64,000 bases of DNA. Origin: Tetragonia tetragonoides. Its lineage: Eukaryota > Streptophyta > Magnoliopsida > Caryophyllales > Aizoaceae. Position 1 is the stretch's first letter, and each line of letters begins with the position of its first letter. The position numbers and the translations under genes were made by a program. The stretch covers positions 19,903,501 to 19,967,500 of the forward strand of contig CM076140.1 of the NCBI GenBank assembly GCA_038025085.1. Reading direction: 5' to 3'. Positions 9,648 to 20,632 of this stretch are shown here, one piece after another. Below the pieces are notes generated by a model. It saw only the letters and a program-made list of their open reading frames with translations. It had not been told where the DNA came from and ran no database searches.

Positions 9648-12600
9648 ATGAATCTTTTAACTTGGAACTGTAGGGGTCTAGGCTCGACGGACACCCCTTC
9701 AGTCCCATATGTGAAATGGCTAGTTTGTCACTATAATCTGCATGTAGTTTGCTTGTTTGAAACCAAAGTTTGTAGTAAGGATCTTGTTTTCTTGGGGCAT
9801 TATATGGGTATGCCAAATTTTGAAGGTGTTGATGCTGATGGATCTAAGGGTGGTATTATGCTATTTTGGAGCTCTTTTGTGGCGTTTAGTGTTGTGTATA
9901 GAAGTAGCGCCTTTATGTTATGCTCGATTGTAAATTATAGTATGGATATTTGGTATGTTTGCTTTGTGTATGGTTCCCCATATTTACAATGTCGTGCTAG
10001 TGTCTGGGATGCTATTTTTAGCATTATTTCAAGGTGTCAAGGTCCGTGTGTTTTTATGGGGGATTTTAACAAAATTGAATCCCTTGAAGACAAGTTTGGG
10101 GGTGTGAGTACTATTAGTAGCCTAGAGGACTTTTTGGAATGGAAGACTAGTCTGACATTAGTTGATATTCCTTTTTCAGGACAGCATTTTACGTGGACTA
10201 ATAATCGTAGTAGAAATAATCTAATCTTAGCGAGATTGGATCGAGCTTATGCCACGGAGGATTGGATGGTAATGTTCCCCAATGCGTCCCTTCTCAATCT
10301 CTCTTTCTTTGTCTCAGACCACTCTCCCATTATTCTACATACAATCCCCAAGCGAGTGAAGAAAAAGCGTCCATATAGAATAGATGATTGGTGTCTAAGG
10401 TTCCAGGAAGTTAAGAAACTAGTTGAGGAAAATTGGTCGACTGATCCCTTGGGCTCAATCATGTACTCAGTTTCCAGGAGACTTAAGCTAGTCAAAGCAG
10501 AACTTAAATCGTGGTGTCTTAACAAAAGGACATCTTGGGGAATTCAATGGGATGATTTTCATAAGAACTTAGCCAGGGTACAATCAGAGGATCTCAATAA
10601 TAGTTCTGATGAGGCTAAACTTTGGAAGGAATTTGCGAGTTGCCAGCATAGCCATTGGCGCCAAAGAGCCAAAACACACTAGGAGTGTTGGGGAGATAAG
10701 TATACTAGATTCTTTTTCCAGTCTACAAAGATGCGTGTGGTGCTTAATGATGTGGTTATGATTAAGGATCAAGATGGAACCTGGATCTCCAATCCCACTG
10801 CAATCTCGAATAGCTTTGTAACTTTCTTCAGGGAACTATTTGGAGCTAACCAAGAAGCATCCACTGCCACCTCTTTTGAGTTGAGGCAAGATGTCATGGA
10901 AAAAATTCAGAGAGTATTTGATGATGAAGATATTGCTTACCTCCAACAGGCTTTCACACGTGAGGAGGTTAGGAAGGCCATGTTTGCTATGAAAGGTACC
11001 AAAGCTCCAGGCCCGGATGGTATACCAGCTTGTTTTTATCAGAAGCTTTGGCCAATTGTAGGAGACCAGGTTACGGATGCAGTACTGGAGGCACTGAATT
11101 CAGGTTTTATCTTGAAGGAAATTAATTTCACCCATATTATATTGATCCCCAAATCAAAAAAGCCTGATTCAGTCACTCAATTTAGGCCAATAAGTTTATG
11201 CAATGTTATTTATAAATGCATTTCAAAAATGCTGACCTCCAGGTTAAAGAAAGTCGTTGCAAAACTCATTAGTCCCTTCCAGAATGCTTTTATCCCAGGA
11301 AGATTGATAGCAGATAGTTTCTTAGTGGCTAATGAGGTGCTTTCGTTTTTTAAGCGTAAAAAGAATGGATCTCAATACTTGGCTGCTTTGAAATTGGACT
11401 TGAATAAGGCATATGATCGCATTGATTGGAGCTTCCTGGAGTGTGTCTTGAGGAAAGTCAGGTTTCCCGATAGATGGATTCACCTTATTATGCAGTGTGT
11501 CTCAACTGTTTCTTATGCTATTATTGTGAATGGGGAACCTTCATCTCCCTTTAAACCCAAGAGGGGCTTGAGACAAGTTGATCTACTATCGCCATATCTT
11601 TTCGCCATATGCATGGAAGTATTTTCAACAATGTTGACTTTTGCTCAAGAAACAGGTGAATTAAAAGGCATCAAAGTAGCGCGGTCAGCCCCTTTATCTC
11701 ACACCTATTTTTTGCAGATGATGCCTTATTATTCTTGCAAGCTACTGATCAATCCTGCCTTGCTATCAGGAAAGATATATCTGATTTCTGCTCCATATCA
11801 GGTGAGATGGTCAATGTTCAAAAATCATTCGTCATGTTCAGTGAGAATACCCCCTTCCTTCCAGGGATGCCTTTCGTAGTATTTTAAGTGTCCACTCTCA
11901 AGATGAGATTGGGAAGTATTTAGGAACCCCAGTTATTTTTGATAGGCATAAAAATAATAGTTTCGGTTTCCTCGTTGACAAGGTGGTTGCTAAGCTTCGA
12001 CTTTTGCATCACTTAGGCCTCTCTGCCGCAGGAAAGCTGATTCTTATAAATGCTATCCTCATTGCTTTGAGTTTGCTTGTCATCTCCATCTTTATGGTTC
12101 CTAATCAATTTGCAACAAAATCAATTCAATTCTTGCAAATTTCTGGTGGCAAAGCTCAGCAGAAAGGAGAGGCCTACATTGGAAAAGCAAGGAGATTCTC
12201 TCACTTACTAAGAGTATGGGAGGCCTGGGGATCAGAGATATATCTTCTTTTAATCAGGCTTTACTAGCCAAGATGGCTTGGCGAATTGAGACATGACCAA
12301 CTTCTTATCTCAAAGGTGTGTAAAGCAAGGTATGGTGGAGGGCCAATCTCAACAATCTTATCCAGGAAAAGGACTCGTACAGATGCTACCTGGGGATGGA
12401 GAAGTATCCTGAAGGGTGCGTGTATAGGTTCATTGGGTGTAGCGTGGAGGATTGGATCTGGTAAGAATGTAAGGATTGAGGGCGACATATGGGCTTGTAG
12501 ATCAACTGTTACTTTCAAGCAAGGTATTAGAGGAGATAAACCTTTATGGGTGAGCGAACTCTTAAATGAGGATGGATTGTCTTGGAATATTGGGAAAATC

Positions 12601-13750
12601 AAACAGTTTTTTAATTTGAAAGATGCAACAAAAATCCTTGCTACTGAGGTTCAAGCAGGGCTTGGTCAAGATATTTGTTTCTGGAAATGGACTTCGTCGG
12701 GGAAATATACAGTTAAATCAGGTTATGCAGTTGTCCTTGATACCACTCACAATATCGACAGAGCTGTGGCATGGAGACGTCGAGTTTGGAGATTTATCTG
12801 GGCTTCTTCTATTTTTCCTAAATGGAAAACCTTTCTTTGGAAATTGCTTCATAATGCTTTGGCTCTAAAGGATAATCTGATTCGCAGAGGAATGCGTGAT
12901 GAAGGTCGACTTGAAGGAAACTGTGTGTTCTGCCATTCCAATCAAGAATCCCTTTCTCATTTATTCAGGGACTGTCTTATGACTCAACATATTTGGCGTT
13001 GTGGTCCTTTAGGCATTAATGCTGAAGTGAACAAGTGCATTCCCTTTGTTAATTGGCTTGCGGATCTCATTGAATACTTTTTCAAGGAAGAAGGACCTAA
13101 TTCAGGATCACTCAAGACTCTCGCAGCATTACTTTGGAGCATTTGGCTCCATAGAAATATGGCAGTCTTCAGAAAGGGGTCAGTAAGGCCTTATACGATC
13201 ATTGAGCAAGCAAATATGTGGGCTACGTCATGTGTCATAGCTTCTCTGAAGCAATCTAATGAAGGTAGTAAAAAAGATGTGGAAATACAGGTTAAGGAAA
13301 TGCAACTATCTTACACAGCTGTATGGACTAATTCTCAACCAGAGATGAAGGTAATTTGCATTGATGGAGCCCTGGGACTCGGTGTCTTTTCGGGCGGGGG
13401 TTGCTTGGTGTTTATGGCCTCAACGAAATGATGGAAGCTTGGATGCAGGTTCTGCGCACCTGATACTTGATTCAGCTCTCAAAGCGGAGATGGCCGCATG
13501 TCTCCATAGTCTATTGTGGGCAATTCACAAAAATTGGTGCTCTATAACTATATACACAGACTGCTCACAATTGATCAAAATCCTAAGGGATGACATTTCG
13601 GCTCCCTTCGAGGTTTCTGATCTCGCCCAGAGAATCAAAGTCATGTATAATAGGTTTAATCATCTTGTGATATGTAAAGTCCCTAGAGATCAGGTTGGGT
13701 TAGCCCATAACCTAGCTATAAAAGCTAGGAAACTAGGTATATGTATATAA
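9648..13750 (+). pseudogene. LINE-1a ORF2: endonuclease, reverse transcriptase, RNase H, broken
   Basis: In L1 elements this protein nicks the target and copies the RNA in place. It starts MNLLTWNCRGLG (EEP endonuclease; later GDFNKIES and SDHSPII), breaks at TAG 10680-10682 where a TGG Trp codon is expected (RAKTHW), then resumes in frame with the RT fingers (KAPGPDGIPACFY, FRPISLCN, LDLNKAYDRI). The usual RQGDPLSPYLF motif reads RQVDLLSPYLF. A 2-base AC duplication just before the FADD catalytic motif (about 11700) throws it out of frame. Later frames hold thumb text (LGLSAAGKLILINAI), a zinc-binding region (CVFCHSNQESLSHLF) and an RNase H-like domain (ICIDGAW, then AEMAACLHSLLWA), with another shift near 13370. 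Not functional. Confidence 0.9.
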
Positions 13751-13802
13751 TCCTTTGTATTTCTGATTGCCAAAAAAAAATAAAAATAATAATTTGATCA
13801 TT

Positions 13803-14379
13803 CAAATCAGATTAAAGATAAAATGTACAACAACTAACAATAGTATAGTAAGTAATAGTACTATGAACGAACGAGTTCCTTTGTGATAGGTTTATGTGGT
13901 CTCTTAGGCTCGTTGTATTATTGTTCTCACTTCGTCGTCAAACAAGTCAGTACAGTGTACTTAAACTCATATATATTTTCAAGTTTTTTGGGAGCACCTA
14001 CACGAATTATTTCGCTGAATACCCGAGGCCGTGCGTTATTAGTAGGCGCCCTTTAGCCACACCCAAAGAGAAAGGAAGTTCTTTATATTTTGTTTTGGTT
14101 TGGTTTGATCAGCCTGCTAGTGGTTTTCTGATCATAATGAAGAGTTGGTCTAGAAAAAAAGTCTAATGTTCAAAAGTGAAATATTAGAAGAGCTGGGCCT
14201 GCTGGACTTGGTTCAGGCCTGGTGTGTAGTTTCTTTAAGCATAAAAAAAGAGTCTATTGTTCAAAACCTGAAAAACAAATGATCAAATACCCTAATGCGT
14301 ATACTGTACTAAGCTAGCCGAAACTGGTATCATCCATTGCAAAACTAAACACTTGAATGATAAGGAGGTTTTGGTTCCA
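13803..14379. other. No gene recognised; probable promoter side of the F-box gene
   Basis: No domain is seen. The segment lies between the LINE-1a target duplication and the F-box ATG. Two copies of a short TCTATTGTTCAAAA-like word occur around 14162 and 14252. Confidence 0.4.
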
Positions 14380-14657
14380 ATGATGGCCAAATGGGGTGGC
14401 ATACCAAAAGATTTGGCAACCAAGATAGCCGAACATATAGAATTACATGAAGATTTTGAGGCATTCAGCTTTGTATGCTCTCGTTGGAGATCAGCGTCAC
14501 TGGAAGCCAACTTCCGCTCTTGTACCACTGCCAAAAGGTCACCTACAGGCCATGAGGTTCCGTGGCTTATGAAGCCGGGATCTCCGATGAAACGCAGCTT
14601 CTACAGTCTTAGTAACCACATGATCCGTCGTTTCAAGCTTCCATCCCCTCCAAAAGG

Positions 14658-15132
14658 TGTTGGGGATTGAACAAACAAAATACGAATTTAGTTAAGCACA
14701 CAAACACAAGAGATTTGAGGAAGGGTCCTCGCTTCTATTACTTGAATAAACTGACTACAACACTTTGCTTGACTCAACTTAACACAAGACTTAACATACT
14801 AATCCCCTCCCCAAGGTCCTATATTTATAGACCTAGGCTAACCGTAACTTGACTCCTAATACAATTAGGAAACTACTACTAAACAATATCTTTATAATAA
14901 TATTCTTTTCTTAGCTAGCATTACTTTCCTTAGAGTACTGTTATATGCTAACAAACCTAATGCTAACTATTCGTTGTTGCTGGACACTAGCCGTAACTTG
15001 CTAGACACCAATCACTCATTATGGGCTTTGCTAATCATGATCGACACTTGGACGTGACTTTGCTAATCATAGCTGGACTTGGACTTTCTAACTATTGATT
15101 GCTATACTATTTAGCGTGGACTTGGTTCAACA
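14658..15132 (-). repeat. 3' LTR of the second gag-only element
   Basis: 475 bp, ending CAACA before a purine-rich tract (GAGGAGAGG on the minus strand, 15133-15146). Confidence 0.9.
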
Positions 15133-15226
15133 AACCTCTCCTCACGCTCAATACTCTTCAACTTGATCAATGCTTCAACCTTGCAAACACTTTACGCTAC
15201 CTCCCCTCGAACTTGAACCTCTACGA

Positions 15227-16124
15227 TTACGCCACGTCTACGAAGTAGACGTCTCCGTCGCTACCTTCTTCATTTGAGTAACCAATGGCGGCTTCCCCCA
15301 CTTCCTTGACTTGTTTACCTTTACGGTTCACCATCTCTTGCATATCTCGCTTAAGCTTTTCACAATTATATTTAATATGGCCTTTCTCATTACAATAATA
15401 AGTATAGGCATTGTAATCTTTTTGTTCAAGACTTGTATCATGACTCTTACCCTTTGAATAACTTTGGGGGCGTTGGGATTTGCTTCCTCCGCGCTTACAG
15501 TCAACCACTAGACCTTCACAATCACCATCGGTGTCATTATATCCTCCGCTTGAGGTCTTCATCAACTTTTCATTTTCTAGTAACACGGTCACCGTTTCAT
15601 CCATGGTGAGTGTCTTCTTTCCAACTAGCAAACTTGTGATCACCACTTTGAACTTCTTCTTGGGCAAAGAAGCCAAGAGCATCAAGGCTTTGTCTTCTTT
15701 TTTGAACTTCTCTTCCATGCTGGCCAATTGAGTGATCAAATTGTTGAACTTATTGATATGCTCGGACAAACTTTGATCTGTTTCCATCTCTAAGTCATAA
15801 AGATCCTTCTTCAAGAACAATCGATTAGTTAGAGATCTAGACATGTAGATGCCTTCTAACTTCGCCCGTAGCGCTTTCGGGTCTTCTTCATTGAGCACAT
15901 GGTATTTGATATCGGGTGCTAGCGATAGTCTTGTCGTACTAACAGCACTAGCTTTCATATCCGTCCACTCATCCTCGGTCGTCTTGTCTGCCTTCTTCCC
16001 ATCTTTGGCTAGCACCTTACTTAACCCATGTTGCACTAGTATATCCTTCACTGCACTTTGCCACAAAGCAAAGTTGTTCTTGCCATTAAAAACTTCGATC
16101 TGAACCTTCGGCTTTGATACCACT
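15227..16124 (-). pseudogene. Copia-type Gag, no ATG at the start, damaged zinc knuckle
   Basis: The frame is open from the primer-binding region to TAA 15227-15229. It shows the copia Gag core: IEVFNGKNNFALWQSAV, YMSRSLTNRLFLKKDLYDLE, LMLLASLPKKKFKVVI. The knuckle reads TYYCNEKGHIKYNC, so the first Cys of the CCHC motif is lost (Thr). No in-frame ATG precedes the conserved N-terminal text; the first in-frame Met lies within the Gag core. There is no protease motif. The protein could be made only from a non-ATG start, so it is treated as decayed. Confidence 0.8.
16112..16124 (-). other. Primer-binding site, initiator Met tRNA type (one mismatch)
   Basis: Minus-strand TGGTATCAAAGCC directly inside the LTR; the usual plant site is TGGTATCAGAGCC. 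Confidence 0.8.
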
Positions 16125-16601
16125 TGTTGGGAATTGAACAAACAAAATACGAATTTAGTTAAGCACACAAACACAAGAGATTTGAGGAAGGGTCCCCGCT
16201 TCTATTACTTGAATAAATAGACTACAACGCTTTGCTTGACTCAACTTAACACAAGACTTAACATACTAATCCCCTCCCCAAGGTCCTATATTTATAGACC
16301 AAGGCTAACCCTAATTTGACTCCTAATACAATTAGGAAACTACTACTAAACAATATCTTTATAATAATATTCTTTTCTTACCTAGCTTTACTTTCCTTAG
16401 AGTACTGTTATATGCTAACTAACCTAATGCTAACTATTCGTTGTTGCTGGACTCTATAGCCGTAACTTGCTAGACACCAATCACTCATCATGGGCTTTGC
16501 TAATCATGATCCACAGTTGGACGTGATTTTGCTAATCATAGCTGGACTTGGACTTTCTAACTATTGATTGCTATACTATTGAGCGTGGACTTCGTTCAAC
16601 A
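16125..16601 (-). repeat. 5' LTR of the second gag-only element
   Basis: 477 bp; about 4 percent diverged from 14658-15132 by manual comparison. Confidence 0.9.
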
Positions 16602-17526
16602 AAAGGTTTTGCTAAGGAGAGGAATTACCTCTCCTCGAACGGGTGGCTACTTTCATTCTCGGAAAAGGATCTTAACATTTTCCTCCTTAACCCTTTTACT
16701 GGCTCCACGATACGACTCCCAAGGCTTCTCTTGCATTATGATCATTGTAAGATAAAATTGTTTTGACAAGTTCCTGTTGTCAGCCAATCCATCAACCACG
16801 TTGGATTATGCCATTGCTGTGATCATGTCCGACTATTATCCTAATCTTCATAGTCGTGATGATTTTGTGGCAGTTTGGAGGAATGTTGACCATCAATGGA
16901 ATACGCTTAGGACACTAAGCAACTATTATCCTATTATTGGTGACTCCTGCAACGACATTATTTTTTACCGTGGAGAGTTTTATGCCGTTCACGGGCATGG
17001 GTGTGTGGTTGTCTTTGGAAACCGAGAAGCTGAAACTGTTGTTCCTGCTCGTAGGGTGGCTGATTTACGCAACCTGCTCGGAATGAATAAGTATCCTGAC
17101 CAGCATGGTGCATTTTACTTGGTTGAATCAGCTAGCAGGTTATTAGCACTCTACCGTGCTACTGTGACTGACTGGCGCAGTATATCATTCAAGGAAGTTA
17201 CCTTCAGTGGTGTTATGCAGAAGTTTGAGACGTCTTCCGAGGAACTTCCGGAGTATCAGACCCGATATTTTCGTGCATTTGAGGTGGATGTGGAGAATGG
17301 AGAGGCCAGGGAAGTACGTAGTTTGGGTAACCAAGCAATTTTCTTGGGTTTGAACTCTTCTTTCTCTTTGGAGGCATCACATCCCCTTAAACCTAACTCG
17401 ATTTACTACACCCGCGCTTTCTTGTCATCAGAAGGTTTTTTCCATGGCTCATCACACAATGCAATAATAATGAACCACATATATGGGTTGAGCCTCAGCG
17501 CGCAATGTTTGGCTCTTGATGAGTAG

Positions 17527-17904
17527 GTAGAAATATGTTATCTCAGGTACATTTTCATTGTTGTAGTTCAATACAGTATGTTTCTTAGATTGCTTATGTT
17601 TTGTTTATAAATTATGCCTGGAAGACAAGTTCAATAGTCAGATACTTGTCTCGTTTCAAGCATGGATAACTTTATTTAGAATTGACAGATTTTTGCACAG
17701 ATACAATTTGAAATTTTTCTACATGGAGAAGAATAGGATCTTTGTTTGAAATTTAAAATCCTAGCTAGCTAGCCAAATTGTTGCTGGTTCATGGCCTGGT
17801 ATGAAAGGCGCTGATGATCTGAAGAACACTGACACTGCTGACATTAATCTGTTCAGTGGATGACCAAAAATACAGTACTGTGTTAGTGTGTTGTGTATAT
17901 ATGC
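17527..17904. other. 3' flank of the F-box gene
   Basis: No coding signal. Probably the former 3' UTR and terminator region of the DUF295-type gene. Confidence 0.4.
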
Positions 17905-18084
17905 TAGTTTTTCACTTTTTCTGAATCATTTCGGATTTCACAACCAAGGTCATAAGCTTAGCAAACTGCAACCACCCATGTCAGTATGTCACATTAGTTT
18001 TTCACTTTTTCTGAATCATTTCGGATTTCACAACCAAGGTCATAAGCTTGGCAAACTGCAACCACCCATGTCAGTATGTCACAA
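17905..18084. repeat. Two 90-bp tandem units
   Basis: Unit one (17905-17994) is repeated almost exactly at 17995-18084, both opening TAGTTTTTCACTTTTTCTG and closing near CAGTATGTCACA. A recent local duplication. Confidence 0.92.
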
Positions 18085-18354
18085 CATATGAAGATCGGTG
18101 TACAATAACCAAATTAAACCAGAAAAAATCCAGAGAAGTTTCATCAGACAAAATAGCAAAACACCACCAGAATTTTCAGAAACTTTGTACATAGTTTTAC
18201 TGGGGTAAGAAAGGTGGCAGCACTGTGTTCATGAGATGGGAAGCAATGTGTAGACCCCACAGCAAGGGAGGGATGAACATGGGAATGCGAACCGCGTCAT
18301 CCTTCATCTGGCTGTAAACATCACCTAGCAACAGTGGACAATCTCAACAAAAGG

Positions 18355-18612
18355 GCCGTTGAATGCTTGTCAACAGATGTACCCTTTGTAAGAATGCTGC
18401 TGAAACTGAAAGTAGGACACTAGTTCTTTGTTTGCCCTTTCTCTCAACACCTCTGGAATAGTGTCCTGATCTGGCTAGGGATTCATCCAAGGCCCATGAG
18501 CTTGCGCAATGAACTGAAGTGGTATAGCAAATATGTCGAAGGAAGCATTCAGCAAAGAGGGTTAGAAGAGCTCCCATATGTGCCACTGTCTACACTCTGG
18601 AATGAATGAAAC
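18355..18612 (+). mobile_element. LINE fragment: RT zinc-binding domain
   Basis: Reads CTLCKNAAETES, then after a frame change FFVCPFSQHLWNSVLIWLG and LSTLWNE, the characteristic zf-RVT C-terminal region of plant L1 ORF2. A stop (TAG) and one shift break it. It covers the segment upstream of that kept in the 3155-3530 fragment, with little overlap. Confidence 0.75.
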
Positions 18613-18646
18613 AGCAACTAATTCATGATTTTCAAATCTTTGTGCA

Positions 18647-18889
18647 TGTTAGGCAATATTATCTAGTCTATCTTAGGAATATTCTAGATCATAATATTAG
18701 CAGAATATTATTGATATTGTGTAATCTAGGGTTTGCATAACACTAGGAGTCTTGTACCTTATAAATAGGGATCTATTATATCAATAATATATAACAAACA
18801 CAAATTAAAACGGAGCCGAAAACAAAAGCAGAGGGAGAGGGAGAAAAAGAAGGTGAAATGACTTCATTCAGGCTCCTGAGGCTCTAACA
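18647..18889 (+). mobile_element. Possible LTR fragment
   Basis: Begins TGTTAGGC and has CTCTAACA at 18882-18889, with a TATA-like CTTATAAATAG at about 18758. These look like LTR ends and promoter, but flanking bases do not form a matching 5-bp duplication. It may be a solo LTR with eroded flanks or a truncated piece. Confidence 0.4.
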
Positions 18890-19050
18890 AACACTAATCC
18901 CCAAATCCAGTAAATAACAAACACATGAGTTTAAGGGAGACCAAGTGCCCTCATCATTGCATCATTGAGTTTTCATTATGGTTACAAATTAAAACAGAAA
19001 AGGCAACCTGAATACCTAAATCAGAATCTGAATATGTTCAGCTTAAAGGA

Positions 19051-19510
19051 CTAAAATACCAAAAAGGCAACAGAATAGCCTGTAACCAAGGCATACTGAT
19101 TTACAAACCTTGTTGTCGCCAAGCAACTACCAGATGTAGAGAAATAAACAGAATATACAGATCTTCCATGGTAAACTTTCTGCAGGACTTTGAATTTGGG
19201 GTATTGCATATCCATCTTTCTGAGATCCCACAGGCAGGTAGAGCTAGTAGACATTATATTGGAGTTTGTCCTGTTTCTCATGCAAGGACCATGAGGTTGA
19301 GGTTTTCCCTAGTATTCCATCAACCATTCTAAGACCTCCTTGACCCTCACATAAATATACAGTGTTTGCATCATTTGGCTGTTGGGAGAGACAAAATGAT
19401 GCAGATCGATCTAGTGCTCGAGTATACAAGATCAAACAACTCCTTCTCAATGTCCATCAATCTTAGAAGGTCGTCATAGCTACTGGTATACATCTGCGTT
19501 TTGTATAGCA
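19051..19510 (-). pseudogene. CMR1/WDR76-like WD40 protein, internal fragment
   Basis: Family role: CMR1/WDR76 are nuclear WD40 proteins linked to DNA-damage sites and CUL4-DDB1. Minus-strand frames read VYTSSYDDLLRLMDIEKELF, LSQQPNDANTVYLCEGQGGL, NIMSTSSTCLWDLRKMD and VYFSTSGSCLATT. These are consecutive WD repeats with a WDLR (DWD-box style) motif. Frame changes and a missing stretch after SWSLHE show decay. The likely first exon of the same gene lies at 22760-22869 on the same strand and in the right order. A DDB2-like assignment was considered; the N-terminal exon favours CMR1. Confidence 0.7.
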
Positions 19511-19616
19511 CTGTGGATTGTCAGCATAATGCATCTAATGAATATACTTCAATAATAACGCAAACTTCACTACTTAGTCATCCCAAACCATAGAGTGCTG
19601 AGAAAAGGCTATTGAC

Positions 19617-19764
19617 AGTAAAAATCATCCAACATTTGGAAGCCGCGTTGCAAGTACTGTGGTACTAAAAAGGCAAGCCATTCCAAGGGAAGTAAAAATC
19701 ATCCAACATTTGGAAGCTGCGTTGCAAGGAGTGTGCTACTAAAAAAGCAAGCCATTCCAAGGGA
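19617..19764. repeat. Two 74-bp tandem units
   Basis: 19617-19690 is repeated at 19691-19764 with a few mismatches; both contain ATCATCCAACATTTGGAAGC. Confidence 0.9.
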
Positions 19765-19845
19765 GTTTGTTGTAGGCTAATTGTGATTTACAACTATATG
19801 TTTGTTACTGTGACTCATATATATTGGACTAGTTATCCTCTGTGT

Positions 19846-20042
19846 CGTCGATCTTAGACTGGATATTTTGTGATGCTGGGATGGACTCCTACGTCCTGTA
19901 AGACCAAGAAGCAGCAAACAATGTATCATTCTTCTGCGGAAGCAGAATATCAATCCATGGGTACAGCAAGTTGTGAACTCACTTGGTTGAAAACTTTGCA
20001 CCGATCTTTGGGTGTTGCATGCAAAGCCCATGCGACTTACTG
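19846..20042 (+). mobile_element. Ty1/copia RNase H fragment
   Basis: Reads CKTKKQQTMYHSSAEAEYQS followed by GTASCELTWLKTLHRSLGVA, the copia-class RNase H end of Pol. Only this piece is left; it abuts copy B of the dispersed duplication. Confidence 0.8.
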
Positions 20043-20632
20043 AATAAATACTTGTTATGTGGAATATGAAAGCAGAGCAAATTATTCCCACAAAGCTTGT
20101 CATAAATACATATATACACATAAAAGAAGTACGGATATTTTGAATTCAATTCAGGCATAATTGTTTAGGCACTTGATATATTATATCTGCTGGATTTGTA
20201 AATTTGGAACAAAGCAGTGTGGTTAAATTGCTCTGGGTTCATGAACATAAAAAAGAATAGGTTGTGGGTGCGATAGCTTCATGCCTACTACTCTGGCACC
20301 TATCCCTCAACAGGCTGCCTAGATGGCCAGATCGACAGGAAGTTGTTTTGGTCATACGGGTGCTTCTAGGTTTAATTTGTGGCCTTTGCTACCTGGTGGA
20401 GACTTTGAAACTTGTAACTATTAAGCAGCTGTATAAATGTTTCTGAGGTAACTGCGCTTAAGTCCCCTAGGAGCTCCTCCAAAAATCACTTCTCCAGTCG
20501 GAGAGCTCCGTCCTATGTAATGATGGTGTCCGCACAACTATCTTTATTGGTTGCCTGCTTAGCACTCAACACCATAAATTGAATGCTTTGGATTTTGGAG
20601 ACTGTCTGTTGTTGCCACTGCTGTTTGCTGTC
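20043..20632 (+). repeat. Dispersed duplication, copy B (left part)
   Basis: Matches 1715-2290. The copy is interrupted at 20632 by a solo LTR and resumes at 21569 (CTGTTACTGCTTCTGCAGTC versus CTGTCACTGCTACTGCAGTC in copy A). Confidence 0.8.

Larger units (their letters stand above)
4532..9673 (+). pseudogene. LINE-1a ORF1: DUF4283/CCHC nucleic-acid-binding protein, split
   Basis: Plant L1 ORF1 proteins bind the LINE RNA. The first in-frame ATG is 4532 (MFALSHLARRGPRIS). The DUF4283 region (NSWWNLVVMGSI, LVYLWVRVEGLP) is followed by a zinc knuckle CKLCGCVGHNSSAC. At 5545 the frame is cut by an LTR element; removing that element and one ATGGT copy restores reading across the site (8363 onward) until TAA 8438-8440. 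The C-terminal half continues in a second frame to about 8968, then in a third frame with an internal TGA at 9329-9331. That last frame ends at TAG 9671-9673, overlapping the ORF2 start by 26 bases. Confidence 0.85.
4179..13790 (+). mobile_element. Full-length L1-type LINE (LINE-1a), interrupted by an LTR element
   Basis: The element is bounded by a 12-bp target-site duplication AATTTGATCATT at 4167-4178 and 13791-13802, and ends in an A-rich tail (13771-13790). It has a 5' UTR, ORF1 (DUF4283 plus CCHC knuckle) and ORF2 (endonuclease, reverse transcriptase, zinc-binding region, RNase H-like domain), the standard plant L1 layout. Without the inserted 5546-8357 element and its duplicated ATGGT, the LINE is about 6.8 kb. 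Both ORFs carry stops and frameshifts, so it is no longer autonomous. Target duplication and full length show it arrived by target-primed reverse transcription without 5' truncation. Confidence 0.9.
14658..16601 (-). mobile_element. Second gag-only copia-type LTR element, older
   Basis: Begins TGTTGGGG, ends GTTCAACA, and has the 5-bp duplication AAAGG at 14653-14657 and 16602-16606. LTRs are 475 and 477 bp and differ at about 18 positions plus one 2-bp indel by my count, so it is much older than the 5546-8357 element. The 992-bp interior encodes only a Gag-like frame on the minus strand. It belongs to the same structural class as the first element but shares no long sequence with it. Confidence 0.93.
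14380..17526 (+). pseudogene. F-box protein with DUF295-type domain, split by an LTR element
   Basis: Likely a substrate receptor of an SCF ubiquitin ligase in its intact form. From ATG 14380 the F-box reads IPKDLATKIAEHIELHEDFEAF then FVCSRWRSAS. The frame meets an LTR element at 14658; joining 14657 to 16607 restores reading as KGFAKERNYLSSNGWLLSFS, followed by DUF295 text (LLNPFTGSTIRLP). A shift occurs in the T4 run at about 16760, where T3 would read LFDKFLLSANPS. The remainder (16777 onward) is open to TAG 17524-17526 with DUF295 features (FVAVWRNVDHQWNTL, DIIFYRGEFYAVHGHGCVVVF, HGAFYLVES). Exon structure is a single exon, typical of the family. The insertion disables it. Confidence 0.85.

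Noticed and set aside
17905..18084. CRISPR-like or regulatory direct repeat
   Set aside because: Only two head-to-tail 90-bp units without spacers, in plant DNA; a simple tandem duplication.
19051..19510. DDB2 assignment of the WD40 fragment
   Set aside because: WD text fits both families, but the same-strand first exon (LTEYERRRLDNIKRN) matches CMR1/WDR76.
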